From Antennarius striatus (Eukaryota; Chordata; Actinopteri; Lophiiformes; Antennariidae): a stretch of DNA of 64,000 nt. The notes under the pieces are model-generated. The model was given only the letters and a program-made list of their open reading frames with translations. It was not told the origin of the DNA and made no database searches. Location: contig NC_090781.1 in the NCBI RefSeq assembly GCF_040054535.1, positions 13,289,982 through 13,353,981 of the forward strand, in the 5' to 3' direction. The translations under genes were made by a program, and so were the position numbers. This document shows positions 12,167 to 22,795 of this stretch, in pieces (within the stretch, counting starts at the first letter, position 1; every line of letters begins with the position of its first letter).

Positions 12167-12518
12167 ATTCAGAAAGGAGAAACCAGTTCTTCGGTATTCG
12201 TGGGAATAACACTGAGTATGACTGCAGCTGGGTGGAGGTGGGAAATCCCTCCGTTTGCTTTGCTGTGGTTTGAAAACAATCCCTGTCTCTCACTTTCAGC
12301 AGACAGGGAGCAGCAAGCTCCTATTGTGCTCTGATTTTGTGTGTCATACTGTGGTGTGTTTCAGGGAGAACTTCATTTAAAGAGCCCGATATTGGACTTG
12401 CCTTCACAGAAGTGGTGAAGCTATACCTGCTTCTGTGGCTGCAGTTTGTGACCAATGACAGTGGAACTGTGTTTGAAAAGAACATATATCATAATGCAAA
12501 ATAAACTAGTTTAAAGTC

Positions 12519-12528
12519 TTTATTTATT
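12519..12528 (-). terminator. Poly(A) signal pair for the claudin at 13019-13648
   Basis: Overlapping AATAAATAAA on the minus strand, about 500 bases after the stop codon. Comparable minus-strand AATAAA signals follow the other minus claudins at 16233, 20283, 22407, 24870 and 27557. Confidence 0.5.
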
Positions 12529-12765
12529 CCAAGCTGTAAAACAGAAGTACACAAAGTTTTTTTTCACGGTAAATTCTCATTAAGATGAAAGTGGTAATAA
12601 AAATAGGATTAATCTTATTTCCAGCTCTAAAAATAAATCTGTACTTTGAAACTGGTTGATAAATTCACAAAAAAATAATAATCTAAAGTAGAGGGAAATT
12701 TGTGTTGTCACTCTTTTGTTTCACAGCAGTTTCTTTAAAAGTTATATCAAATTAAGCTGTGATTT

Positions 12766-12791
12766 GGGTTAGGGTTAGGGTTAGGGTTAGG
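12766..12791. repeat. Short internal telomere-type repeat (TTAGGG)4
   Basis: Four TTAGGG units lie between two claudin genes. They may be an interstitial telomeric tract from break repair or chance expansion. Confidence 0.9.
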
Positions 12792-13018
12792 TCCGTCACA
12801 ATCAAAGAATATAAACTGGTATGTTTGACCTAGCCAAAACAGCTCCATAAGTGAGAGACATGGACGAAAGTGAAGGCCGGAGCTAACTCGGCTAGCGGCC
12901 CGAACTTCCGGGTAGACGATGGAAGCGTGACAGAGTGAGGTATCTATATAGGTGGGGGTATGTTATAGATATACACACAGATACATGGACTTATCTGTGT
13001 TCAGCCTTAGCTCTTATG

Positions 13019-13648
13019 TCACACATAGTTCTTGACGGCATAACCACTGTGTGGGGGAGTCCTGGCCTGTGTGTACCCTGTGCTGGGCAACCTCTGTGGT
13101 GGGCAGCTGGTGCACAGTATGGCTCCCCCACAGAACAGAAGGCCAGATATCACAAAGCCTATATATATGGCTGCTCCTAGCTCTCTCTTGAGTACCTCAG
13201 GGACCCGAGGGTTGTGGAAGTCCCTGATGATGGAATTTGCAGTCCAGGAAACTGCAACAATGGTGGTTAGAGCTGCCAGGCAGAAGGTGGCCCCAGAGCT
13301 CACCACCACACGAGCCTTGATCCTTGGGTGACCAAGGCAGTTGGTGCACTTTGCTCCCAGGAGAAAGATGAGGAAACCCAAACATCCCAACACCAGACTG
13401 ATGCAGATTAGGCCTCGAGCTGCCTGGAGGTCCGGTGACAAATCTAGCAGGGCATCATAAAGCTTACACTGCATCTGACCCGTGTACTCACTGACACAAG
13501 TCATCCATAAACCTTCCCAGAAAACCTGCATGACCACCAGATGGGTGCCGATGAATGCCGTCACTTTCCACATGGGTAGAGCACATATCAGGATGGTCCC
13601 GGCAACGCCCATCATGGACAGGCTAATACCCAACTCCTGCAGAGCCAT
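13019..13648 (-). CDS. Claudin (claudin-3/4-type family)
   Basis: A tight-junction strand protein. One exon, 209 residues, four membrane segments. Loop 1 has the full claudin signature: W27, GLW at 46-48, C51 and C61, with R78 at the start of TM2. Loop 2 keeps the FHNP version of the usual FYNP motif. The tail ends KNYV, a PDZ ligand for ZO proteins. The segment after TM2 has GAKCTNC, with cysteines typical of palmitoylated claudins. It diverges more from the others than they do from each other, notably in TM1 (SMMGVAGTILI). The start gives the usual short cytoplasmic N-end. Orthology to a named fish claudin cannot be fixed from memory. Confidence 0.95.
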   Translation of the reverse strand: MALQELGISLSMMGVAGTILICALPMWKVTAFIGTHLVVMQVFWEGLWMTCVSEYTGQMQCKLYDALLDLSPDLQAARGLICISLVLGCLGFLIFLLGAKCTNCLGHPRIKARVVVSSGATFCLAALTTIVAVSWTANSIIRDFHNPRVPEVLKRELGAAIYIGFVISGLLFCGGAILCTSCPPQRLPSTGYTQARTPPHSGYAVKNYV

Positions 13649-13965
13649 GGGATACAGTGCAGACTGTCACGCCCTGAAAAGAACACAATGGAGGGGAACA
13701 CAACATTGTATTTATTATTCTGAACAGAGGCTTTCCTGACACCCTGATGTGCTGTCAGAATACAGCACACATTATGGTGAAATGTTTAATTGATTTGCAG
13801 AAAATAACAAGCAAGACAAGGAGGACATATTCTGCAGAAGTTAGAAATAGAAATATGCAGGTATTTGAAGGGGTGTCTATAGTTCATAGCTGAACAATTG
13901 CTCTTCCTTCTTTGGAACGTGTTGGAGACATTGAATTCAGCATGACTGAATATTTACAAGAAACA

Positions 13966-14413
13966 ACAAGGCAATCACAGACTGCAACATCCCATGACAC
14001 CGCTGAATTCAAAATTTTACCCTGACCTACTTTCATAATGGTCGCAGCTATGAATTCTATATTGTACTATTGAATGTGACATTGACCTAGTTTTCCAAAG
14101 GTGAAGGTCATCAACACATTTTTGTGCCTCTGGCTTCCTGAAAATGTTGCTTTTTGTTCTGTGATTATATCTCATCAGGTTTCAGAGATGTGTACCTAAA
14201 AAGGTATAAAAGGGAAAATTTGACCTTGACCTAGTTTTCTCAAGGTCAAGGTCATCATCTCATTTTCATCCCCTGTGCTGCCCGAGTAATGTGCTTTTTA
14301 TTTCATCCTTCTATCTGCAACAGTTGTGAAGATATTTGGTGGACGGACGGATGGGCGGATGGACGAACGCATAAACACTGACAATTACAATACATCACCG
14401 CTTCGTGGGATGT
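13966..14413 (+). repeat. Dispersed repeat family R1, copy 2
   Basis: Begins with the shared flank ACAAGGCAATCACAGACTGC and ACATCCC, and ends GGGATGT at 14407-14413. The core has TTTGACCTTGACCTAG (from about 14218) followed by the complementary TCAAGGTCAAGGTCA, then GTGAAGATATTTGGTGGACG. No coding frame is seen. Confidence 0.85.
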
Positions 14414-14867
14414 AATAAAGTCTTAACTTTAAATATTTTGTTCTTGTACTGCATTTGTCTGTAAGAGTTAAAAAGGTTTGCTAAATATCACATTCCTTGT
14501 AATATATGTTTTACACAGCTTCCCAATTTTTTTTCATCATCAGCGTGATTGAGAGATAAGCATACTACCGTATATTCAGTTGTTAAAATACTAATTACTA
14601 AGGTGGTTTTCCAAGAAACTGGTGCTGTTTCCTTTGAGTGACATCATTCCCTTAATATTTCCGACCATAGAGGCAAATGACCACTAGGTAGCAGTCCTGT
14701 CCTACATAAAGATTAATAGTAATTTTTTTTTTTTTGTTTAATTTTACATACTGTAATAATCCACAAAGGGAAATTAAGAATGCACACTCTAATAAGTTAG
14801 TCAATCAATCACACACATGCATATTAGTGTGTACAGCCCCTTGTAATAAACACAACCACAAACAATA

Positions 14868-15053
14868 CTGTGGCCTGTAAGCAGGCAATGGGGGGTAGAG
14901 TGGCGGGCAGCCCCACTCCAGAGGTGAGCTGACACCTCCCACTGTCAGCTCACACTCCGGGTGTTTTTTGGCGGGACCGGGACTCGAACCACTGATCTTG
15001 GAAAATTGGACGACAGGCTCTACTGCTGTACCACTGAGTCACTGCCGCCCCTG
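14868..15053 (-). repeat. tRNA-derived SINE
   Basis: Reading the minus strand, GGCGGCAGTGACTCAGTGG (box-A region, near 15021-15047) is followed by box B GGTTCGAGTCC (14980-14990) and a CCCGGTCCCGCC stem end. The body then continues to about 14868. The box spacing is tRNA-like, but there is no foldable full tRNA, so it is a SINE head and not a tRNA gene. Confidence 0.6.
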
Positions 15054-16513
15054 GTCTTTTTAGGGAAGGCAGAACTGCTCATTGTTCCACTGCAATGAGC
15101 AGTGGAACAATCTTTACCCAGAGAAGATTTAACAAAATTCCTGATAATTTTCATTTATGGATTTTTCCACATTCCACATTGCCTTCAGTTGGGGATTCTA
15201 TACAAATCTGATTGTGAACAATTGGTAATCTAACGGGTTATTACTGCAATATCTTTGATGATTGCCTCAGTCCTTCAAACTAAAAGAGAGAGTAGATATA
15301 AACTTAAGTAGCCTCAAAAGAAAAAAAAACAGAACGTCAGTCAGTTGAAGCACGAGAACTTAAATAAGAAATAGAGGTAAATAGACAGAACATAAATAAC
15401 AATAGAATATAATTTGGAAATATAAACGGCATTAAACAGGATTGATCTAAAGACAGGGTCAAAAGTTTAAATGTGTCTATATTTATTTATGCTATATTGT
15501 GTTGTTTTGTCTGTGTCAACTTGTAACCTGGTTATATGAAGTCACTAAGTTCATTTCCCTCCATTGGTTTGTGGTGTTTGCCTCGTCTGTGTAATCAGAT
15601 CTGTGATGATGGATGAAATGGTGAAGTGTGTAAAGTGTCATGTGCCAAAACGTTGTCAGCACAATTTTTACAATGCACATTTTCAGGCCACTTTGTGCAG
15701 CCATGGCAACAAAAAAATTCTGCATGCACCGACATCGGTCCAACGTCTGGGGGCTGAACCACCCCAGAAGTCTAAACCAAGATCGACCCTTGCTGAGAAA
15801 GAAAAAACAGAGCAGAGAAATTAGTTTGTTTGACCCTTTGAAAGTTTTCAGAGTCCAAGCAATTTGACTCTTCCTCCTCTCCCAGTCTGATAACAAGAGA
15901 AAACACAACACTCCTACAAGGCCTCTTGAGACAGTGAACAGACAAAATGACTTCAAAACCAAATATTTTAGATTTTTAGATGGAAATGATGTAAACATTT
16001 GGCAAACCTTTGAATCAACTTTCGATAACCCCCTTTTTTCATTACTGTAATCTACTTCCTCCCTGGGCGTTCATGAAACAGAAGCTGACATTAATGTCTG
16101 AAAGATCCTGATGTTTCTGTGGTAAGTACCAGACAAACAGGCTCTCCTGTTGTTTGTTTAATTCATCACACAGTCAATTAAAGTTTTGAAATGTATGTAG
16201 ATAATTATGAGATCAGATCAGGTATAAAACAATTTATTGTGCACAACACAAACAACAAGGAATAAAAACATTTTAAGTGACATTTTTTCAGCTGAAATTG
16301 GCCATTTTTCCAGCATGTAATTGTGGTTTATAACTTAACTTGCTTCCCATGTACATGTTAATTTTATGACCAACAACAATAACCAAAACACCAAAAATGT
16401 TACTTTTCCATTGAGGTAAAAGTGCAAAATTCTTTCATCCTTCCTTCATGTAATTGTTTTCCTTCAAAACAGTCACAAAGTCATCAGAAGTTTACTTAAT
16501 CCCATTAAAAATC
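15054..16513. other. Intergenic, 3' flank of the claudin at 16514-17167
   Basis: AT-rich. A minus-strand AATAAA at 16233-16238 fits as the poly(A) signal of the next claudin. A 160-codon minus-strand open stretch (15516-15998) has no recognisable domain and ordinary noncoding composition. Confidence 0.4.
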
Positions 16514-17167
16514 TCAAATGTATGTCTTGGTTGTCGATGATCGTACTGAGTTAATTCCTCCAGGGTTATTTAGCAGGTATTTCACAGAGGGGGTTTCATT
16601 GCCTTTGGAGGAACAGTTTGCGCACAGAAGCCCTCCTCCCAAGATCAGCAGTGCTGCAGCCCCCCAGCCGATGTAAAGAGAGGCTCCAAGCTCTCTTTTC
16701 TGACCATTTACTACTAGAGGATTATAGAAGTCCCTTACGATCATACTGGCAGTCCAGGAAACCGGGATAAAGCAGAGGACTCCACTGATGATCAGTATCA
16801 CACCCGCAGCCAAGGTCACCTTCGCTTTGGTCCTCTTCTCCAAAATGAAGTTGGTACACTTCCCGCCAACAAAAGCTATGATGAGTCCTGCAATGCCTGT
16901 TATGATGGAAACCAACATCATGGCTCGTGCTCCCTGAAGGTCAGAGCTCAGAGCCAGCATGGAGTCATACACTTTGCACTGCATCTGACCTGTACTCTGG
17001 ACCATGCAGGTCATCCAGATGCCCTCCCACAAGGTCTGGGATGTCACTATATTGCTGCCGATGAAGGCACTGACCTTCCACATGGGTGCACCGCAGGCAA
17101 TGAGCACGCCTATCCAACCGAAAAGGGCCAGAACGCTGCCCGCCATCTGCATTCCCATGAAAGCCAT
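16514..17167 (-). CDS. Claudin (claudin-3/4-type family)
   Basis: One exon, 217 residues, four membrane segments. Loop 1 signature: W30, GIW at 49-51, C54 and C64, then R81. Loop 2 has the DFYNP motif. The cysteine pair after TM2 is reduced to one (GGKCTNF), and TM4 ends in LLCANCS, a likely palmitoylation site. The tail ends KTYI, with isoleucine replacing the usual valine, which still fits a class-II/III PDZ ligand. The MAFMGMQMAG start gives the normal claudin N-end length. A minus-strand AATAAA lies at 16233, about 280 bases past the stop. It lies in the tandem minus-strand array. Confidence 0.96.
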   Translation of the reverse strand: MAFMGMQMAGSVLALFGWIGVLIACGAPMWKVSAFIGSNIVTSQTLWEGIWMTCMVQSTGQMQCKVYDSMLALSSDLQGARAMMLVSIITGIAGLIIAFVGGKCTNFILEKRTKAKVTLAAGVILIISGVLCFIPVSWTASMIVRDFYNPLVVNGQKRELGASLYIGWGAAALLILGGGLLCANCSSKGNETPSVKYLLNNPGGINSVRSSTTKTYI

Positions 17168-18211
17168 CGCCTTCTCTCTCCTCTCTCTGTCTCTGAGAGA
17201 ATACTGAGAGCTGATGAGATGTATTCACGTCGGCATCTGAAGCAGAATGAGCGTGAAGAATGAAAGGTGTGATAGTTACAGTATTATGGAGACATTAGCA
17301 GCCCCACCAAATAATACCAGCTTTGTAGGATTCTTTGTGTACAAACACAATAAAGGTTGTCTTTTCTTTGCGTTCATCTCTGGAGATGGAGATTGTGTTA
17401 CATGAAGTCCTGTTCATAGTCACAGGAAGAAAAACGGTATACGTGGCAAATTGTTTGTATAATAACTGGGTTTCTTTTACACTGAAGTCTCTGATTGTCT
17501 CTAAACTATATAAACCACATCAAATTATCACATCTGATCCTGTAAATGTGCAGGACGTGCTTTTGAATAAGCGTAATATGTAAGAGCTTTTAAAAGTTTA
17601 AAATATACATTTTGCTGTATATAAAATATTGATTATATACAGCAAAAGTAAAAGTCATGTTCAGGTTTGCTTGGCTCTTGTCTGGAGCCAGTAATTCTAT
17701 CATCGCATGCAGAGGTAGATCAGATTCAGACAGTGATGCATTTGTTTGCATTTGTGTAGTATGACGTCAGTGTGTTTAGCAGCATCAGTAACAGGTTCAG
17801 GTAGATTCTCTCTGTTGGCAGAGAGCAATCAGGAATGTGAAACTATGTCAGGAATAGCAACACAACAGGGAGTGTTGCACCCGTAAAACTCAAGGACAGA
17901 ATATGTTTTCATCATGAACTGACATACTCAACAGAAGCATTTTAATGACATGACACCCCTGAATCACCATTGTGATTTTTCTCCATATGATAGAAAAGGA
18001 GATATGTTTTTTTTTTAAATAGTAAAATATGTCAACAGCTTTGGTAAAAATTTCTACTGCGTTGGATTTTATTATTGTTACAGCAACAATATGGTTAAAG
18101 ATCAGGGAACAGTCATCTTCATAAAAGAAACCCAATTCTACGGTTAACATGAAACAAAAGTAAACGAATGTCTCTTGAGTCACCTGACTTCAACATGTCA
18201 TAACCCGGTGG
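17168..18211. other. Upstream flank of claudin 16514-17167, no gene seen
   Basis: AT-rich, with no convincing TATA box or coding frame. An imperfect inverted AT motif, TTTTGCTGTATATAAAATA / TATATACAGCAAAA, lies at about 17610-17648. Confidence 0.35.
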
Positions 18212-18890
18212 CAGTCCCCAACCGTTGGCCGCAGGCCATTAGGATGCACAGAATGTTTAAATTTGTTCTTTTTTTTAAATTATTGTCAGTCTAAAGATGT
18301 TTTATCTTGAAAAGTGACTTCTGTGCGGAATGACACATACAAATGCATGCATCTGTGCCTGTTGACAGGTTTCGGTCACGTGATATGTTACCATTCATTA
18401 CCCCAAAATTAAGCTCACAAGCAAAAATCATTGGGGAGATTATTTGGAAAAGGGGAAAGGCCCAATGAGGAGACAGAAGAGCCAACGACTTCCACAAATA
18501 CAAAATCTGCATTTAAAAGACAACATTGGGAGTCCTACTTACACTACAGGTTTATCCCAACAGGTGAGTCTCATGCGCCGAGTCCGCTCTGTGTAATGTG
18601 TGGTGACAAGCTAGCAAATGAATCAATGAAGCCTTCAAAGCTGCTTCAGCCCCTGGAGATCAAAGCACCAAAGCCTTAAAAGAAAAAAACTGTAAAGCTT
18701 CTTGAAAGAAAAAAACATGAACACAAAGGCAAATGAAGTTACTGCTGACCACCACATCAACAAATGTGAGCGCACAGAACGTCATACCTGGTGGCTCATC
18801 GTATTGCTAAGGCGTTGAAACCTTTTACTGTTGGTGAAGAATTGATGCCGCTCGTTGCTACATTTGCCCTGAACTTCTAATTGAACAGTA
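18212..18890 (+). pseudogene. hAT transposase remnant, ZBED5/Buster-like
   Basis: A hAT-type end CAGTCCCCAACC is at 18212. From about 18511 the plus strand reads a BED-finger transposase start: WESYLHYRFIPTGES, then PLCVMCGDKLANESMKPSKL. This matches the ZBED5/FAM200 group of hAT-derived proteins. The two zinc histidines expected in the following RHLETKH-type motif are gone (QPLEIKA). Further on, about 18785-18850, a shifted frame still resembles the VAHRIAKALKPFTVGEEL block. There are several frame shifts and stops, and the rest of the transposase is missing. A SINE-type repeat begins immediately downstream, perhaps nested in it. An old DNA-transposon fossil, not a gene. Confidence 0.65.
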
Positions 18891-18925
18891 ATTTTTATAA
18901 TTATTTTTAGTTGATTGACTTGTGT

Positions 18926-18986
18926 ACAGAGCGGGACTCGAACCCGGGTCACAACACGGCAGACCCGGGTTCGAGTCCCGCTCTGT
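18926..18986. repeat. Perfect 24-bp hairpin of opposed tRNA box-B sequences
   Basis: Arms 18926-18949 and 18963-18986 are exact reverse complements with a 13-base loop. The right arm contains GGGTTCGAGTCCCG, a tRNA T-arm/box-B consensus; the left arm is its complement. It heads the repeat that runs to about 19262. Confidence 0.95.
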
Positions 18987-19262
18987 GCGGCGTTCGCATG
19001 CTCTCCCCGTGTCTGCGTGGGTTCTCTCCGGGTTCTCCAGCTTCCTCCCACCTCCAAAAGCATGTGGTTCAGGTTGATAAGCCGGTCCCAAATTTACCGT
19101 AGGAGTGAGTGTGTGTGTGAATGATTGTTTGTCTCTATTTGGCTCCCCGGTACACTGGCGTCGTACCCGGAGTGTCCCCCACCTCACGCCCTGAGACTGC
19201 CAGGATAGGCGCCGGCTCCCCCGCGACCTGCGTTAGCGGATTAAGCGGGTTAGAAAATGACT
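18926..19262 (+). repeat. Abundant-type fish SINE-like repeat with tRNA box B
   Basis: After the box-B hairpin the sequence has GTTCGCATGCTCTCCCCGTG, TCTCCGGGTTCTCC, CTTCCTCCCACC, then GATAGGCGCCGGCTCCCC, CGCGACC and a TTAAGCGG...TAGAAAATGA tail. This order matches a very common teleost repeat known to me, without a secure name. The normal 5' half (box A) is replaced by the inverted box-B copy. A tail fragment of the same family lies at 60121-60190. Confidence 0.65.
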
Positions 19263-20742
19263 AACTGCTGACTTGTTTACCCTTTCAAAAAAGAATAGTC
19301 AGTATTTCTCCTACGTTGCATGCACTGGTTGTACGTATCTGTATATCAGCGCAGTCACTTGAATCGAGTTTTTTACTAAATTTATTTCTTATTAGAAAGG
19401 ATTTTTGTTCTAAAATGTAGAATGTAGATGTCTGCATTTGGCATAAGACCACTGTGGATGATTTATTATAAGACTACAACTGTCTTCGTAATATGAACGA
19501 TTGAAGTCCGATCTTTGAAAACATTGTCTTAGATGAAAACGGACAAGGCGCCAAAAAGCTTGGGGATGGCTGCAGTAAAGGGCTCTGGGTTTTTCTTTGA
19601 TAGCAACCATTCGATAGCAACCACTCCAGTTAATTGGTGTACTGCTTGTCAGGATAGGCTTAGAAAGAGATCCAGTTTTGGTACATGTGCTATTAAAATT
19701 TTGTCATCACTAATTTAAAAACTAATTTAAAAAACAATTATCTATCTCATTCTTTGCTCAAAATTGCTAAAAATGTTGCTCACATCCACATGTAGCCATT
19801 TTTATACATTGAGGATTTTTGCCCCTATTGCCCCAAATCGAGCAGTTAAAGGAGATTTGTTAACATTTTTTTTATCTCGGTGTTTCAGGGTGTAATCTTT
19901 CATCTCTTCCTTGGTCATTGATCCTTAAAATGCAGTCAAAATCTGTGACAAGCTGCACACAAACCCATAGACAGATAAACATGGGAGACCATTGATCTGC
20001 CCAGCCCCAAGGGTGGAGGAAACCAGCTCGCGGTAGAAAGTACTAAGACAGAGTTTTACTGGCTCTCAACTCTGTAAATCTGGTATAACTGGTTTTACAT
20101 CTGCAGGAAGTGTTCAAGAAGACGGCTGATTGTGTTTGACAATAAGTAATTGATATGTTGGTTTCCTACTCTTTATATTTAGTGAACTTTGAAGTTTTAA
20201 ACCATAAAATATTCACTGTAAAAAAGACAAATCCACGTGAAACGTGAAATAAAAGACATTTACAACACATTTACGAAATGGTTTTATTAAATACAATTGA
20301 ATTCCATTAACAAAAGCAAGTCAATCAATTAACTATCAAACAAAGTTGTAAAGCTTTAGTTTTTCTGTTTTTGTTTTTTTTTACAATTTCACAATGTGTT
20401 AATAAGACTGTACAAATTTCCTAGCATACCAGACATTTCGAGGAAAGTTTGGCTTGATAAAAACGTTATAAAGTATCTCAGTCCAGTCATGAGGCTTTTA
20501 AATGATGTTTTCCCATCACTGTAGCTTCATACCACATCTTTCTACTGTCTTTCTTATTTCTCCAGAAACATTTGCCTCCACCAAAGAAATTTGAATTGAA
20601 CAGAAAAAAATGTCAAGTTCACTGTTTACCACATTTAATTAAAGTGAGACGCAGCCTGTGGTGTTAGGAGGAGCTCAGGGTGACATGGAGTTGCTGAAGA
20701 AAATTCAACTCATTCATGGTCTTTTTCTGGGGTAGGAGATGC
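19263..20742. other. Intergenic and 3' UTR of the next claudin
   Basis: No coding frame supported. A minus-strand AATAAA at 20283-20288, about 455 bases beyond the stop at 20743, is the likely poly(A) signal of that gene. Confidence 0.4.
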
Positions 20743-21375
20743 TCACACGTAGGCTCTGCTGGTAGCAACTGACCTCGCACCGGAATACTTGACTGGATAT
20801 TCAGGGCTGTCTTTGGGTGGGCATGAGCTGCAGAGTAGGGCACCGCCAAGGAGGAGAAGTGCAGCTGTGCCCCAGCCGATGTAAAGTGCGGCCCCCAGCT
20901 CTCTCCTCTGGCCGGTGGTTGTGATGGGGTTGTAGAAATCCCTGATAGTGGTGTTGGCAGACCAGCAGACAGGGATGAGGACCAGAACACCAGCACAAAT
21001 GAAGACAATTCCAGATGCAATGGCCACCTTCGCTTTGGCTGCTTTATCCTCCACAAAGTTGGTGCATTTTCCTCCGGCTATACCCAGAATGATCCCAAGG
21101 ATGGCAACAATGATGGCAATGACCACAAGAGCCCTGGCAGCCTGAAGGTCCTGGGGTAGAGCCAGCAAAGAATCATAGATCTTGCACTGCATCTGGCCTG
21201 TGCTCTGCATCACGCAGTTCATCCATAAGCCTTCCCAGATGACCTGCGCTGTCACAATGTTGGCTCCAATGAAGGCTGAGACCCTCCACATTGGCAGGGC
21301 ACACACAATTATGGTTCCCAGACTGCCAATGATGGCCAGGACAAAGCCCAGCATCTGTCGTCCCTGTGACACCAT
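20743..21375 (-). CDS. Claudin, claudin-4-like
   Basis: One exon, 210 residues. The signature is complete: W30, GLW 49-51, C54, C64, R81. Loop 1 reads [11 protein letters not shown], and after TM2 the [10 protein letters not shown] block is like mammalian claudins 3 and 4. Loop 2 has RDFYNP and a [11 protein letters not shown]-type entry to TM4. Cysteines at the TM4 exit (LLCSSCPP) are likely palmitoylated. The tail ends SRAYV, a ZO-type PDZ ligand. The neighbours on both sides are same-strand claudins, so the array probably arose by tandem duplication. Which named fish paralogue it is (for example the claudin-28/30 groups) cannot be decided here. Confidence 0.97.
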   Translation of the reverse strand: MVSQGRQMLGFVLAIIGSLGTIIVCALPMWRVSAFIGANIVTAQVIWEGLWMNCVMQSTGQMQCKIYDSLLALPQDLQAARALVVIAIIVAILGIILGIAGGKCTNFVEDKAAKAKVAIASGIVFICAGVLVLIPVCWSANTTIRDFYNPITTTGQRRELGAALYIGWGTAALLLLGGALLCSSCPPKDSPEYPVKYSGARSVATSRAYV

Positions 21376-22795
21376 GATGAGGTTTGTTTGAGGCGCTCGA
21401 AACTGAACGGAAGCAGAAGAGATAAAAGTTTCAGGAGCAGGTCAGCTCAGCTCAGCTTTTGAAGTTGAATTAAGACGGTTGCACATTCTTTCAGTTATAA
21501 GGATGTCTCTGTTGAAGGTGGAGTCAGGAAGACTTCCCTTTGACCTGAAACCAATGCTCTTTACTTGCCCAACCAGATTCTTTGCATTATTTCTATGCAG
21601 ATCGTGAACAGTTTCGATGAGATGTTCAGAACAATACGAAAGTGAGAAGTTAGATACAAGAAATAAATGCAGAATTTTAGCAGAAATTGCCTCTATGAAT
21701 GTGTGTCTATGCAGCATGGTCATTTTTTGATAAGAAATCTTACAAATAATTTGGTTTAGTCAAGTAATAAGTGGGAAGATTTTTTAAAAAGTGTTTATAA
21801 CATTTAAAATTAAATGTCTTGTGTTGCTAAGATTTAAAATCTAGGCAAGTACAGAACCACTTTCAGTACAGTATTCAGTCTAAGTGAGGCCCGTAATCAG
21901 ACACCACACTGAAACAATGCCCTCTCGACAATACAGACCTTTGACCGGAAGATCAGGTCCAGTCACTACTTTCAGGTGTGCTGGGAGTATCACCGGATGT
22001 CAATTGAGGAAGAACGAGCTTGCATTTATAGCTCACCTTTTCTTTTTTATTCATTACTTCTGCTTAATCACCATGATGTAGTTTAGACAATATTCTACTG
22101 ATTGATTTACTCACACTCATCAGTGCTACTCAGAGTTGATTGGATCTCTTCAAACCTTTGTTGTTGGTTTCATTCAATCAAGGTTGATCATGTCTGTATT
22201 TCAGTGATTCTAGGAAATTTATGACACTTCCTGGTTAAATGACACAGTGAAATAAATATACTGATTTTTTTTGGCATTGATATTGACTTATACAAAATAC
22301 TCGTGTATTTATATTATACTAAATATATAGGACCTGAACATATAGTTGCCTATAAAATATTAATGATGTGTTGTGATAATGACTCCATAAAATTTGCTAA
22401 TAACTTTTTATTAAAATTCTTTTTTCACAGAAATCACACAATATTTACTATATACAAAATATATTACATATGACAAGCAAATAAAATATTCACAGCCATT
22501 TACTGTTAAGAGCAATACAATATTTTTAGCCATGTTAAATATTATTCTTCCCATATTAAGACTTGCTAATGTGTTAAGATGTCTATTTCAGGGCACAAAA
22601 TTAATACAAAGATAAAACACTTCAGGAACACGTCATATTGTCAAATGTCACAGAACTGTGTGATAAAATCAAGTTTAAACCTTGATTATAAATTGAGACA
22701 CAGCATGTAATTTATCTTTTAGTGGCATAGCAGGTTCCTGAAATCATACTGGCACAAATCTCAGTGTTGATCCTCTGTCTGTCTGTTTCAGTCTT
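21376..22795. other. Intergenic, promoter of one claudin and 3' UTR of the next
   Basis: No coding frame supported. A minus-strand AATAAA at 22407-22412 lies about 385 bases after the stop of the claudin at 22796-23533. A short GAGCTGAGCTGA-type repeat lies about 60-80 bases upstream of the claudin start at 21375. Confidence 0.4.

Noticed and set aside
14970-15051. Possible tRNA gene on the minus strand
   Set aside because: Boxes A and B are present but the acceptor and anticodon arms do not pair well, and the sequence continues into a SINE body.
15516-15998. A 160-codon open frame on the minus strand
   Set aside because: No recognisable domain, AT-rich noncoding-type composition, overlapping open frames on the other strand and no promoter or splice context.
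18926-18986. CRISPR-like or tRNA gene pair
   Set aside because: Only a single inverted pair with box-B identity, no array or spacers, and no complete tRNA fold.
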